From positions 1 through 22,975 of the forward strand of contig CAXHKQ010000067.1 of assembly GCA_964017145.1 (NCBI GenBank): a stretch of 22,975 nucleotides of DNA, in the 5' to 3' direction. Positions 1-10,319 of the stretch are shown here, in pieces. A program made the translations under genes and the position numbers. Numbering within the stretch: position 1 is the stretch's first letter; each line of letters begins with the position of its first letter. The DNA comes from Agrocybe praecox. Its lineage: Eukaryota > Basidiomycota > Agaricomycetes > Agaricales > Agrocybaceae. The notes under the pieces are model-generated. The model searched no databases. It was not told where the DNA came from and worked only from the letters and a program-made list of their open reading frames with translations.

Positions 1-273
1 AGCTCATTGAACTGTGGCTAATGGGCTTACTTCCTAATGGGCGTAGGTCTAAATGGATTTACTTCCTAGGCAAATTCCACACCACACATGCACGGCAGGA
101 GAGGTGCTGACTACTGGGAAATGACCATTGGGAAATGACCTGTGCTTTGTCATTTCCCATTAGTCAGTACATCTCCTGCCGTGCACGTGTGGTGTGGAAT
201 TTGCCTAGGAAGTGAATCCATTTAGACCTACGCCCATTAGGAAGTAAGCCCATTAGCCACAGTTCAATGAGCT
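1..273. repeat. Foldback (palindromic) element with 124-bp arms
   Basis: Positions 1-124 and 150-273 are inverted copies of each other with only a handful of mismatches, around a spacer of about 25 bp. The left arm opens with agctcattgaactg and the right arm closes with cagttcaatgagct. The structure resembles a MITE or foldback element. The left end coincides with the window edge, so the arm may continue outside. No open frame of note is present. Confidence 0.9.
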
Positions 274-357
274 CAGGTATTCAAATATAGCACGGCGCAA
301 CATGCGCCATACTATGTGAGGGTGCGCCGCGATGGCTCTCAGATGTTGTGCCGTGTC
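215..357 (+). repeat. 143-bp direct repeat, copy 1
   Basis: This copy begins inside the right arm of the foldback and continues 84 bp beyond it. It matches 406-548 at a constant offset of 191 bp with few substitutions. It contains the GC-rich words cggcgca and tgcgccgcg that recur through the window. The overlap with the foldback indicates that the repeated unit is larger than the palindrome. Confidence 0.88.
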
Positions 358-405
358 TATTTTGATCTTTGCCTGGGCACTATTAGTAAAAGGAATCTAT
401 TAACA

Positions 406-548
406 AATCCGTTTAGACCTAAGCCCATTAGGAAGTAAGCCCATTAGCCAAAGTTCAATGAGCTCAGGTATTCAAATATAGCACGGCGCAACACGCGCCA
501 TACTATGTGAGAGTGCTCCGCGATGGCTCTCAGATGCTGCACCGTGTC
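406..548 (+). repeat. 143-bp direct repeat, copy 2
   Basis: Second copy of 215-357. The word tgcgccgcg in copy 1 is tgctccgcg here. Downstream (about 560-595) a degraded piece resembling the inner part of the foldback arm (catttccca...gtcag...tcct.ccg) follows, so this is a mosaic of one repeat family. Confidence 0.85.
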
Positions 549-805
549 GAATAAGCATGGTAGCCATTTCCCACTGGTCAGCAGCTTTCCTACCGCAGAG
601 GGGTAGTTGAGGTGTAATTGAGGTGTAGGACTTTTGAAGTGCACTCTTAGTTATTAGTTTACACTTGGCTTAACAAAACAGGAAGTATACATATAGTATG
701 TGTGTTATGACATATAAACACTCAATATATATGCAGACATCAAAAAAGTAATTAAGAGCGGCAAGGTGGCTGCCGCACACCGGGCAACACTTGCTATGTT
801 CCCAT
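549..805. other. 3' flank of the KDZ gene, no gene seen
   Basis: AT-rich non-coding stretch between the repeat cluster and the stop codon of the KDZ gene. It holds a short duplication (ttgaggtgtaattgaggtgta near 607) and TA-rich tracts near 690-730 that could serve as 3' UTR/poly(A) sequence for the minus-strand gene. No distinct signal can be assigned. Confidence 0.5.
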
Positions 806-3800
806 TCAACCACTGTTGTCATCATCAGAAGCAGAGTCACAAAACGCCTCTTCTGGTATGTACTCAAAATCTGCTGCTGTAAAGACTCTTTGTGAAGTTT
901 GGTGTGATGCTGCGGCGACAGGGACGGCGCTTAGAACATCGCTTGTTGACATTCCATTGCTGGAATCACTGTTGGAGTCAGAATCACCATCGGAAAAAAG
1001 ATTTCCGAGGAAGGATTCACGCACACTGCGAACAGAATCCTCCATCTCATCCATATTGCTATCGATGATTGTGTTGCACTCATCAGCACTGGATTCATAT
1101 TCAACATTATGGTCTGAATCATTAGTGCTGGATTCATCTTCAATGCTATCATCAGAATCATCAGAGATGTCGCTGAACAGGGCCGTAAGCCTGGAGTCTG
1201 CCTCAATGGTAGAATTCTGATCGGTGCATTGCGTGTCCTGTGCGCCGCGTTCTATGCCAGTTGCACCGTCTTGTGTGTTTTCCGCGCCGCCGGAATCGCC
1301 GCGATCTTCATGAGCTCTTGCTAGATCACCCAGGTAGTATCCATCGCTGTCCCACTTCGTCTTGTTTGCCTTCCATTGTCGAACCATTTCTTCGTGCTCT
1401 TCTGGGTGTGTGGCCAAATATGCTCGACGGGCGTTGTGATCACTTGGAACCTTTATCAATGATTGCTGGGGATAGAATTTATAGGAGCGTTGGTCAATAG
1501 TGTTCTCCAGCAAGGGTTGTTTGCAATCGGCGGCGCATTCTTCGTCACTGAGGTTGGTGACAGACCCTATATCTTCCGGTTTGGCACCATCGGAATCAAC
1601 TCCTGAAAATGTCCCGCTAACGTGGGATGTACAGTAACCAGAGTGTTCTGCTCTTGATTCATGTACCAGGTTCATAACTTCCTTTTTCGACAGGACTATG
1701 CCAGACGTCCACTGCGAAGTTTGCGGTACACTATTCTTCTGTGCATTAAGCAGTCCTTGACTCTTTTTCACAATCATTTTTGCAACCTCGCCCTTTTTAC
1801 CTGCGCCGATTGTGCCTGCGGTTGGCGTATCACTCGCTTCCTTATGCATAATTGCATCGAAGAGCAAGTACAATGTAGACACGCGACGAGCAGATGCCTG
1901 AACCTTGCCTTCCGCGGCGCGACGATATCCATTGACAGAGTTTGATAACTCTTTGAGTTGCTGGGTTGTGTGCTTGGCGACCAATTCCAGTTGAGCTACA
2001 TCAGCGACAGACAGAATACCGCTGGTACTGCCGCTAGCTGCGCCGGAGTTATTATCAACCATGCTGTGTTTTATGGCGCCGCGTGCGCCGCGCTTGTTGA
2101 GTGACGGGTTGGGTATTATTGGCACTGGTAGCTTGCGGCACTGTTCCTCTATTAATTGCTTGTCGTAGTGGTCCACACAGGTTGAGATGTTATCTGCTGA
2201 AAGAATCCATTGTTGACCTGGTTCCGTCGATTTGGACCACCACTGCAGGTGGTACTCTGTGACAACCATCCCATGACTTTCACCGGTGCCTGCTTCAATC
2301 ATTTGTATAAACTCTGAGTCAAATGGTGCTGGCAAATACTCGTCGCTCAACATGACAAGGCCGTCGATCAGGGAACGTATTACAAGGGGAATGTCCAGGA
2401 CGCGGCCGACAGCTGTCATTATTCCAATAAATCCGGCAACAACAAACTGTTTAATAGAATTAGTTTTTTTGACGCGTTCTGCAAACGTAACATCAGCTCA
2501 CCAATTCTTTTTGCAAGAAAGTTTGCATCCATTTTCTGTTGCGCGCATTGGCTGCTAGAATTCCGGCTACAGCGGCACAGCACCTTGACTCGCAGTAGTA
2601 CACAAAATCTTGGACATCTTGAAACATCTCATCTGCTGATTCTTGATGTTGAAGATTGAAAGGATGGAATGCGCGTATTGGACGAGAATGGACCATTTCA
2701 AGTTTGGATTTATAAAATGCGAGGCTGTCAGATAAAGGAGGTTAAACATAAAGCATGGAGGCGATCATAGATCATTGATTGAATCATCTGATTACATAAT
2801 GATATTTACATAGGCGAAACGTAATGGCGATTAGTAAGCTTGAAATCCTTATCAGCCAGAAAAGCCATTGCATGCCATGTTGTGGCTTGTCGATCGGCAT
2901 ATGCAACGGCACCAGGAGAGGGTGCGGCAGGAGATGCACCGCTCTCATGTTGCCCGTTGACATGTTGTTTCCATGTCTTGCATTTGAGAAGAAAAGAATT
3001 TACGGTCCATTGCATCTCATACGTCAAAAGCAGACATTCTTCGCGCCATCGATCGGCCTGTGCTCTTGCCCGTAACCAGTGAACTCGAGCAACTTTAATT
3101 GGTTAGCATTGAGGCCAATATCAATTTAAGGTTGGGCTCACATTCAATGCTTGTGGCAGGATCTTCTGGCTGTGTACCTGGCGGCGGGTCCTGCGCCGCG
3201 TGCGAAGGGCTGATTATGCATGTTCTCACAGTTTTCCAAATCCATGATAACTTGACCTGGGTGGATCCAGGAGTATTGGGGTTCAGAATGGCAGTGCTGG
3301 TCTTAATGTCATCTTGTGTTAAGACTTTGAAATGTTCCTCCATCATTGTTCTGTCCGCACCCAATCGTAACATTTTGCTGCGGCACTTGTTGTAGATGGC
3401 GCAGTGGACCGCAATTTGTTGGTTCATGCGGCGAAGAAGGGTCCGAGAGCGTAACTTCATTTGTTTTCGACCAACACGAATCACCCCAGAATATTGAAAT
3501 GATTTTTTGGCAATCAAATCACGCAAGTAATGAAGCTCACTCTTTGCTTGTTCCTGCCGCGTGAGTAGCTCTACAGAGGCATAGGCCATGTCAGCATTCC
3601 CGTTTGAAGGGAGAACCAACTTGCGATTCTCTGGATATGTGGGATCATCTACAGTTGGGATAAGAAGAGGTGCGGCACCAGGAGCGCCGTTGGGTTCGTC
3701 CAGCTCTGCGCCGCTCTCATCGGCAACATCCTCCCAATCCACAACATTTTCATCGTCCATGGTTGCGAGTGTGTTTTCTTCTGGATTCTCATTAATTCCA

Positions 3801-6800
3801 GTCTCTTGTTGCAAATGCCCAAGTTGAAGTAACAGTCCCTGTAATGATACTCTGAGGCTCTCTATTTCATGACGGAGTTCTTCACGGGGTTGTTTTGTGT
3901 ATAGCTTGTCTGACAGTTTCAGTCGTGCCCTGAACGGTGTGTTAAAATGATAATAAGTAGATGCAAAACAATATGCACGCACTGTGTACGCTCAACAACA
4001 ATTGCAAAGTCAAAATACTTTTGAACAGTGGTCCTCCCATTGGCGTCTTGCGCCGGAGCGGACGGTGCACTGGGCGTGCTTACTTTTGCCATGTAAATAT
4101 CCATTACAGCCGGATTATTTAGGCGGGTACTTTCGGCGTGGGCAATATCTCTTTGCCAAGATTGGAGGGTCTCTGCTTCTGCTGCGTTGGATTGCTTTTC
4201 ATAATCTGCTTGTCTCTCTTTGTACGCGGCGCAAGCTTCTTCATACTTGTTGCATAATGTCTTGACCATCGCTAAGGCCTTTTTATGATTTGAATCACAG
4301 GCATGATCATCAAGGAGTTCTGCACGATGTGCCAATGTTGAAGTGCTGGCTGAGGGAGAAATGTAATTGAGAATGGCCCACAATGATTCCAAAATCTCAC
4401 TGGCGCAAATTGCGGCGCCAGGGATGAAAGATGTGGCGAATCGGAAGAAACATTCATCTTTATGGGCGTGAACGTGGAAGAGCCCAATTGCACTGTCAAT
4501 AGTCATTCCTTCTGGAAGTTGCACTCCTATCCTCTCCAACAAGTGGACAATGTATTGGCAAGCAATGTCGTAGATCAGTAGAACACCTTGTTTGGGGTGC
4601 ACATTTTTGATAGCCTGTAGTAACGCAAAGTCAACATTTTTCTGTTGTTCACCATGAAAAAGGTCAACCAATGCCCCAGGGCAGTAGCAACCATGGCGGG
4701 CGCATGCCATCGCAACCTTTCCTGTCACATCGCAAACTTTTGATGCAAGCAGAGCATTCATGATTGCTCGGAAGGTGTTTTCACAGGGTGCCTTCTGCAA
4801 AGAAACAGTGTTAGTCCACGGCGTAAATGCGGCATAAGTGCGGCGTGCCTACGCCGCACCATGCAAATATTTGGACTTACCGTAAATCTTTCCAGAGCAA
4901 CCTTTAAGAACGCCCAATAGGTAGATCGCTTGGGATCCATGCCGCTTCCCTCAGAAAGCCAAACATCCTGTGATGGAGCTTTGGCTTTGACATGGTCTGC
5001 TTTGAAATTTCCATCTGCTACAAGTATGCGTTTGTAAACCCAAGTATTTGGGTCCTCCTGCCAATCATCGGGTACATTTTGATTTTTTATGTCTGTTTGA
5101 GGACAGGCAACACAAAAGATTGCCAGCTCTCCGGCACCAATGTCGGCGACACTTTTCGCATGGGACCCATAACCTGCCCATTTCAATTTTTTTGTCCAAC
5201 GCCATAGGCGCGACATGCGGCGAAATACAGCGTACAAGTCCAAGACATCATTGGGAGCCATCGGTGCCGTGATGCGTTTCAACATATTATAGAATTGGTA
5301 GGCTGATGCTTTCAACTCCAAGTTGCAAAGTCGGAAGTAGTCCAGAACCTGCGCCGTAAATAGAGTCTTAATGCACTCAAAACTGGCGGGAATCAACCGT
5401 TGTGAAAGGAGGTCAATTGGCAACTGTTTCTCCCCTTGACATAGGCAATGAACCATTGCTAGATTATGAACACCATTTGTGTGCAACACTCGAACATATT
5501 TGTTGTAAAACATGTTGTGACTTGGAAGGTCTTCACGGCGTCTATCTTGTTCCTGCGCATCTGTCCTTTCATTGTTATACTCCGGACCTAAATATCTTGG
5601 TAGAACATTGACATCCTGTTCGGCGCAATCAGGGATATCGTCTCCTTCTTCCATAAAGTGACCTTCACCAGCCGCGCCGCGCGGTGCGCCGTCCATATCG
5701 GGCATATGATTGCGAGCTGTTTGGTGCAGTGATTCCACATACTGTTCAAAGGCTTCATCGCCATGATCAAATGTTGCATGCTCTTGCTCTGCCATGTGTT
5801 GCTGACTACGTTCCTGTGCAGTGGTAGGTCTGAATGGGTCGCCATCTGGTTGAATCCCAATGTCAGGTGCGGCGCGTTCTTTGGCATAAATAGTTTGTAG
5901 ACGTTGTTGCTCAACAGCATCTTTGACCTTTTCTTGCTCCTCCAGGTATATGGCGTTTAGCTGAAGGCCTGCACACATAGCCTTCTGGCCTTGACGTTTA
6001 ACCAGAATATAGGTCCCTACTTCCCATAGCTCGGCAGGGCGGAAATGTCCGCCGCACCAGCGCTGTATCTTGTGAAATGGATTTTCACGGTGTGCGGAAC
6101 GCATTGATACGCCTACGAGCGTCCTAGGTGCGAAACAAACCCAAACAAAAATGTTGGGCGTTAACACACTAGTATACTCGACGATGGGTGGCGCGTAAAG
6201 GTGCGAGCGTGTTTCTCTCGCTCCAAACCAACCGAATATCGAAGGGGTAAGGTGTAAGCTTCTAAAAAAGCTTCGAACCACCTTGGAGTAAAAAGACGAG
6301 ACTAGACGAGAGGTAAAATGCACAAGAAGAGTTTAGAAAGTATAGCGAAGACTGTATCGAGTTGTATATCGAGAAACCGATGTATTCTGTAGGATAGGGA
6401 ATTTTTTACATGCCTTATATACTATTTGTCTTTATCTTTTAAATAATAAGCCTAAAACATATGGAACAAACGAAATAAAAGAAACAAAAGCCAAGTAAAA
6501 TACTATTCATAAAGGAGATCGTGAAACTGAATTTTCCTGATTTTTAACAGGTCTGGTGATGCCTCCATACGATGCACGATGTGTTGAAACGACCAAGTCC
6601 ACAATTTTGATGGTATCCGGAACTTGCCGAGTGCCGATTTTGCCTGTGGCGTCGGAATTGAACTCGAAAGAAACCATATGGGGAGATGTATGAATGATAC
6701 AATTAAATTAAAAGAAAGAAAATGGAATGGAATGGAATGCAGACCATAGCAAAAGTCCAGAGACTTCGGGGGATCAGGTTGCGATGCGCCAAATAAAGCG

Positions 6801-7431
6801 TGTGATGCGCTTTGATGCGTGCGTCCAAATCCGGAAGTGGCTGTGCCACAAACGCGGACTTAGTCGAATTTCGCGTCTGGATCGCGTGCGCGCTCATCAG
6901 TATACATTTGCGGCACATGACGCTTCCCAGTGAGCAATCTTTGCAACGCCACACAGCTATGGTCTCTCCATCTGAGCAAGTGCTGCATGTGAATTGTTCC
7001 GCTGTCATTGCTTCCCTGCTGAGCAAACCGTGCAAAAGGTCGTCAATGCGCAATACATATTCTTTTATGTAATGATGTTGCATCTCAAAATAGTCAATAT
7101 AGGCGTGCGTCATTCTAAATAAAGTATAGCCTACCTTCCTTGTACGTGGCGCTCGGGCAGGCTCATCAGGCATTGGCCAGTCATTATTGAGCTCCATATT
7201 GTGGTAATGATTTGAATGTTCTTCATCCGAGCTGATGTCCATTTTATCACTTGAGGTGGAGTCAGCATGCAGACGTTCGAATAAGCTTTGTACAACATCC
7301 TTTGTAACCTCCTGTCCGTTTTTATTCTTTTCTTTCAACCAGCGGTAGAGTACAACACGTTGTGCACCCAGTGATGTTTGTGAGAGTTCCTTTCCGGCTC
7401 GGCGGCGAGATCTTGATGCAGGAAAGCTCAT
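806..7431 (-). CDS. KDZ-family (Kyakuja-Dileera-Zisupton) DNA transposase with CxC2 cluster and long C-terminal extension
   Basis: Seven exons keep one frame: 7431-6906, 6112-4881, 4794-3983, 3929-3142, 3092-2810, 2724-2502, 2446-806 (5505 nt, 1834 aa). Residues ~149-189 form a CxC2-type cluster (C149, C152, C163, C166, C173, C176, H183, H189). The RNase-H-like core follows: VADGNFKADH (D542), LIYDIACQY (D662), then the GLFHVHAHKDECFFRF block and ASEILESLW (E719/E722), with LAHRAELLDDHACDSNHKK after it. The D, D and E match the positions expected for the KDZ catalytic triad. The usual KDZ C-terminal motif (YADRQATTWHAMAF) lies near 1184-1197; ~630 further residues end in an Asp/Ser-rich acidic tail. 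Known of the family: cut-and-paste transposition in the nucleus. Inferred: potentially intact. The 793-nt intron (6113-6905) is abnormal. The start ATG at 7431 follows a CT-rich leader. An alternative is a separate gene for the last two exons. Confidence 0.88.
4838..4859. other. Perfect 9-bp-stem GC hairpin within a KDZ intron
   Basis: gtgcggcgt (4838-4846), loop gcct, acgccgcac (4851-4859). It sits in the middle of the 86-nt intron 4795-4880, whose remaining sequence is AT-rich. It is formed from the GC-rich word that recurs across the window. Confidence 0.85.
6113..6905 (-). other. Oversized intron or insertion inside the CxC2 module of the KDZ gene
   Basis: All other introns of the gene are 49-86 nt; this one is 793 nt. 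Splicing GTATAC (6905) to CTCGTAG (6113) rebuilds the Cys codon TG+C and keeps frame. The exonic reading into the left edge gives ILMSAH and the right flank reads SAHRENPFH, so an uninterrupted CILMSAHRENPFH is a credible ancestor. The segment may therefore be inserted DNA now removed as an intron. Its 6120-6345 part is C/T-rich on the minus strand and 6400-6480 is AT-rich. Confidence 0.6.
6507..6677 (-). other. Short open frame (56 codons) inside the large KDZ intron
   Basis: An ATG-initiated minus-strand frame beginning MVSFEFNSDATGKIGTRQ and ending near ITRPVKNQ then SRSPL. Its composition is protein-like and it is followed by an AT-rich stretch resembling a 3' UTR. It could be the last exon of a captured gene fragment carried by the inserted segment. 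I do not recognise the sequence, and an open frame of this length can occur by chance. Confidence 0.22.
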
Positions 7432-7675
7432 GGGATGGAATAAAGGTAAATGAGGATGGAGATGGGGGTTAATAAGAAAGGAAAGGAGACATGCAAGATG
7501 GTGAAATTGTTTCAAGATGGTAAAATTGTTTCACCATTTTAGGGTAGCTGACTATATTTGCATGCTAACTCGTATTTTCATGCTACTACATGTGATCATT
7601 GTGTTCAATAACAAATTGTTTCTTGGCATAATGGAAATTTTCACCCATCTTTTTCATTGCAGCTTCCTCTCAACC
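7432..7675. promoter_or_regulatory. Shared divergent promoter region, KDZ gene / 706-aa gene
   Basis: 244 bp separate the two start codons, which face away from each other. On the minus strand the KDZ leader is pyrimidine-rich, as in many fungal promoters. A 19-bp tandem repeat (caagatggtgaaattgttt at 7494-7512, and 7513-7531 with one change) is followed by caccatttt. These are candidate sites for a common regulator. No unambiguous TATA box was assigned. Confidence 0.5.
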
Positions 7676-10034
7676 ATGTCGGGATACGACCCTACTCTGT
7701 ATGTTCGTGCAACCAGAAACCAAAAGACATCCAAATATGACAAAGAAGAACTCGCCATTATCAAGCAATATAAAGAAAGATACACGGATGCTACCACTCC
7801 TGCAGAAAGGCGTCATGTTGTTGTGGGAGATTTATGCCTCGAACTATTCAACTTCTGGGTTCTTTCCCATGGTGTTCGTTTTACTGAGTTAGAGAAAGAA
7901 CGAAGAGTGGATGTGTGTACATTTGTCTATATCTTTGACATACCTGATGCATTTTTTTAGGACCTCCTTGCATATGTACGAAATAGATGGCGCAAGAATA
8001 AATTGAGCATAAACTGTCAACCTACCTTTGCGACCAAGATATCGACCATTGTCTGGGAGTGGAAAGAAAAGGAAGTATTCCAGGAAATTGCAGTTATGAT
8101 GAATATCCGCCATGCAGATAGCCATACAACAGGCTGGTTTGCGTACCGCTCGAAAGCTATTGGAATTGTGATTGAGAAATTATCAGAGGATGAGAAGCAT
8201 AAGATTCGAGGAGAGATAGAGCGTAGGAAGGGAGAGGGAAATCCCGAACATGTTAAAAGCAAGTGAGTGTGCGACAAGTTTTGGCGCTTATTTGAGCGCC
8301 GTTGTGCGCGGCGCGTACCTTTTTACTGATATGTCCATATATTAGGTTGGCGAAGAAATTCATGCGCAAACGCTTAGATGATGCCGCCTATTGTAACTAC
8401 CTGGAAATGGGGGTTTTGTCCATTAACTTTGTTTTAAGGAAGGATAGTCACGGCGTCTGGTCCGTACAACTGTAAGTGACTTCTTTCACAGACTTGCAGC
8501 GCACTGTTTAAATGAGGTGTTATAGTCACGATAGAGTTGCTGAACTGCTGGGGGTGCGTGCAGACACATTTGAAGAAGAAAACGAAGATCTTGTTGAGGA
8601 ATGGGAGCGGTCGATTTTTGCCTATGTGGAATCCCTGATCGAGAAGAAAAACGGCACCAAAGCACAGTTTGATTACCATCCCTCCGAGGCTTACACAAAA
8701 TACATTGGGGTTGATCGTCCAACTGGCTTCCCAAAACTGAAGATGAATATGCACACGGCGAAGGATTCCAAGAAAACATATGAAACTGTTTTTAGACGCT
8801 ATCTGGCAGTTCAATATGGTGTGTTTTCTTTGTTTGCATGCGGCGCAATGCGGTGCTGACAAAATTCCCAGCTCTCGCATGTGGCAGAGACGACCCAGTA
8901 CCATACAAGTATATATATAACAACCCAAAGAAATTCATAAGCAAGCAATACCTTCCAAAGCAATGGAATTTCAAGGATCCACGGAACATCACTATTGAAG
9001 AAATCAAAGTATTTTTTGATCATATCTGGCAACGTCAGCAAATGTATGTGGCTGACCAGGTATTCCGCTTCAAAAAGGTCACTTCACAACGTTGCCGCGG
9101 CGTCATGTTGGACGCACCTTATCCTGATAAAGCGGAGAGGGAACGACAGGAAGTCACAGCACCTGACAGAAATATTCCTGAACCAAATGTTCCACCCCTA
9201 CCAACATGCGCACGACACTCAAACCTAAGTCCCCATGAACAATTATTGGATTTCGGAGGTCTTCACACATTGGAGGAACACGAGCGAGACAGGCCCTCGG
9301 CGACACCTACGCCGCATTCAATACTGATCTCAAATTCAAACATGGAACTTGTTACAGTGCAGGATAGAGCAGTAAACTATCCCACAGTTGAAAGAAGGGA
9401 GGATATACCAACACTGGCTGAAAGTGTTGCAAGTACGCCGCGTGGCCCGCCGCTTAACACCTACACAATGGATGACACAGCTGGAGGAAATGATGGACGT
9501 GCGCCGCGCGGAACGCCGCTCAACACCTACAGAATGCATGAAGCAACAGAAAGCAATCAAAATTCCACAAATCTCATGCCAGAGAGCAGAATGCATAGCA
9601 CAGGAAATAGTATTTCTTTTCAAATCCATTGGCCCCAACCACATGAGCCTTTCATTGACACTACCAGGAACAGTAATCCCTGTGCAACCCATCAGCCGCA
9701 CGAGGCATTGATGGACGGCCATGCGCAAGCTCCCAGTATGGTCATTGATCCTGAACTTGTCTACGGGGCGCGCAATAACACAGTGCCAGATAGAATGTAT
9801 CAGAGCGCGGTGCAATCCATCAGTATGCAACAAGCACACGATTCCATTGGTATAATGCCGCAGCTTGTGCCGACACACCGTACTACACCCCCAAATATTG
9901 AACATTCAGACAGTTCAAATGTTCGGCCTAAGACAAGAAAGCGATTGGGGCCCGATGATCAGGCCCAAGAGGAGGCAGCACGTTGGCAAGTACCCACAAA
10001 GAGAGTAAGGAAGCCACGTCAGAGGGAGGCCTAA
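7676..10034 (+). CDS. Unrecognised 706-aa protein, probably nuclear, divergent partner of the KDZ gene
   Basis: Five exons: 7676-7912, 7961-8262, 8346-8471, 8526-8818, 8872-10034. Introns of 48, 83, 54 and 53 nt have GTGTGT, GTGAGT, GTAAGT and GTGTGT donors, and the total (2121 nt) closes in frame. Start context is caaccATG. The N-terminal ~320 residues are rich in charged and aromatic residues (for example LLAYVRNRWRKNK, HTTGWFAYRSKAIG, LHDRVAELLGVRADTFEEE), which suggests a folded helical domain. The last ~300 are low-complexity, with a duplicated PRG(P/T)PLNTY segment near 9435-9533, and end in basic clusters (RPKTRKR, KRVRKPRQRE) that could be a bipartite nuclear localisation signal. No catalytic motif was recognised. 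It resembles the many lineage-specific hypothetical proteins of mushrooms; the link to transposition is only positional. Confidence 0.72.
8283..8300. other. GC hairpin within an intron of the 706-aa gene
   Basis: ggcgct (8283-8288), loop tatttg, agcgcc (8295-8300), followed by gtgcgcggcgcg. It lies in the 83-nt intron 8263-8345 and repeats the pattern seen in the KDZ intron. Confidence 0.7.
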
Positions 10035-10154
10035 CTTACACATGCTATTATATGTGCTTCTTACAGTTTTCTTACTACCTTTCGAATGAGTTTTTTTGCG
10101 GACACTCAGTTTTAGTGCAACATAAAGACAGCAACAAATATAAACATATATATT

Positions 10155-10233
10155 GTGTACCTTACAGGTACACAGGGACATAGGACAAGAAAATAAATAA
10201 ATACACAAATTGTGTACCTTGAAGAAGGTACAC
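10155..10233. repeat. Two directly repeated hairpins between convergent transcription units
   Basis: gtgtacct-tac-aggtacac (10155-10173) and gtgtacctt-gaag-aaggtacac (10212-10233), 57 bp apart, each followed by a similar cacag(g/c)gaca. They lie between the 3' ends of the 706-aa gene and the minus-strand frame at 10320, so they may mark 3' UTR or transcription-end structure. They could equally be a small duplication with no function. Confidence 0.7.
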
Positions 10234-10319
10234 AGCGACAATGGGATACGAGATTTATTATATACATTTTGGCGGCGATACAAGCACACCAGGAAGAGAG
10301 AGTTGTTGGCCATCAAGCT

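Noticed and set aside
2493..2696. A separate gene starting at ATG 2696 downstream of a KDZ gene that stops at 2806
   Set aside because: Intron 2725-2809 joins the two in phase (AT + C) with a pyrimidine-rich ctgacag acceptor, and a 110-bp gap leaves no room for a terminator and a promoter. Kept only as the alternative model.
6113..6345. A solo LTR in the KDZ intron
   Set aside because: The C/T-rich minus strand recalls LTR U3/R sequence, but no TG...CA ends or 4-6 bp target duplication could be identified.
8434..8928. Minus-strand frames of 97-164 codons over the 706-aa gene
   Set aside because: Antisense shadows of exons 4-5, without own splice signals. The plus-strand model explains the region with matching intron phases.
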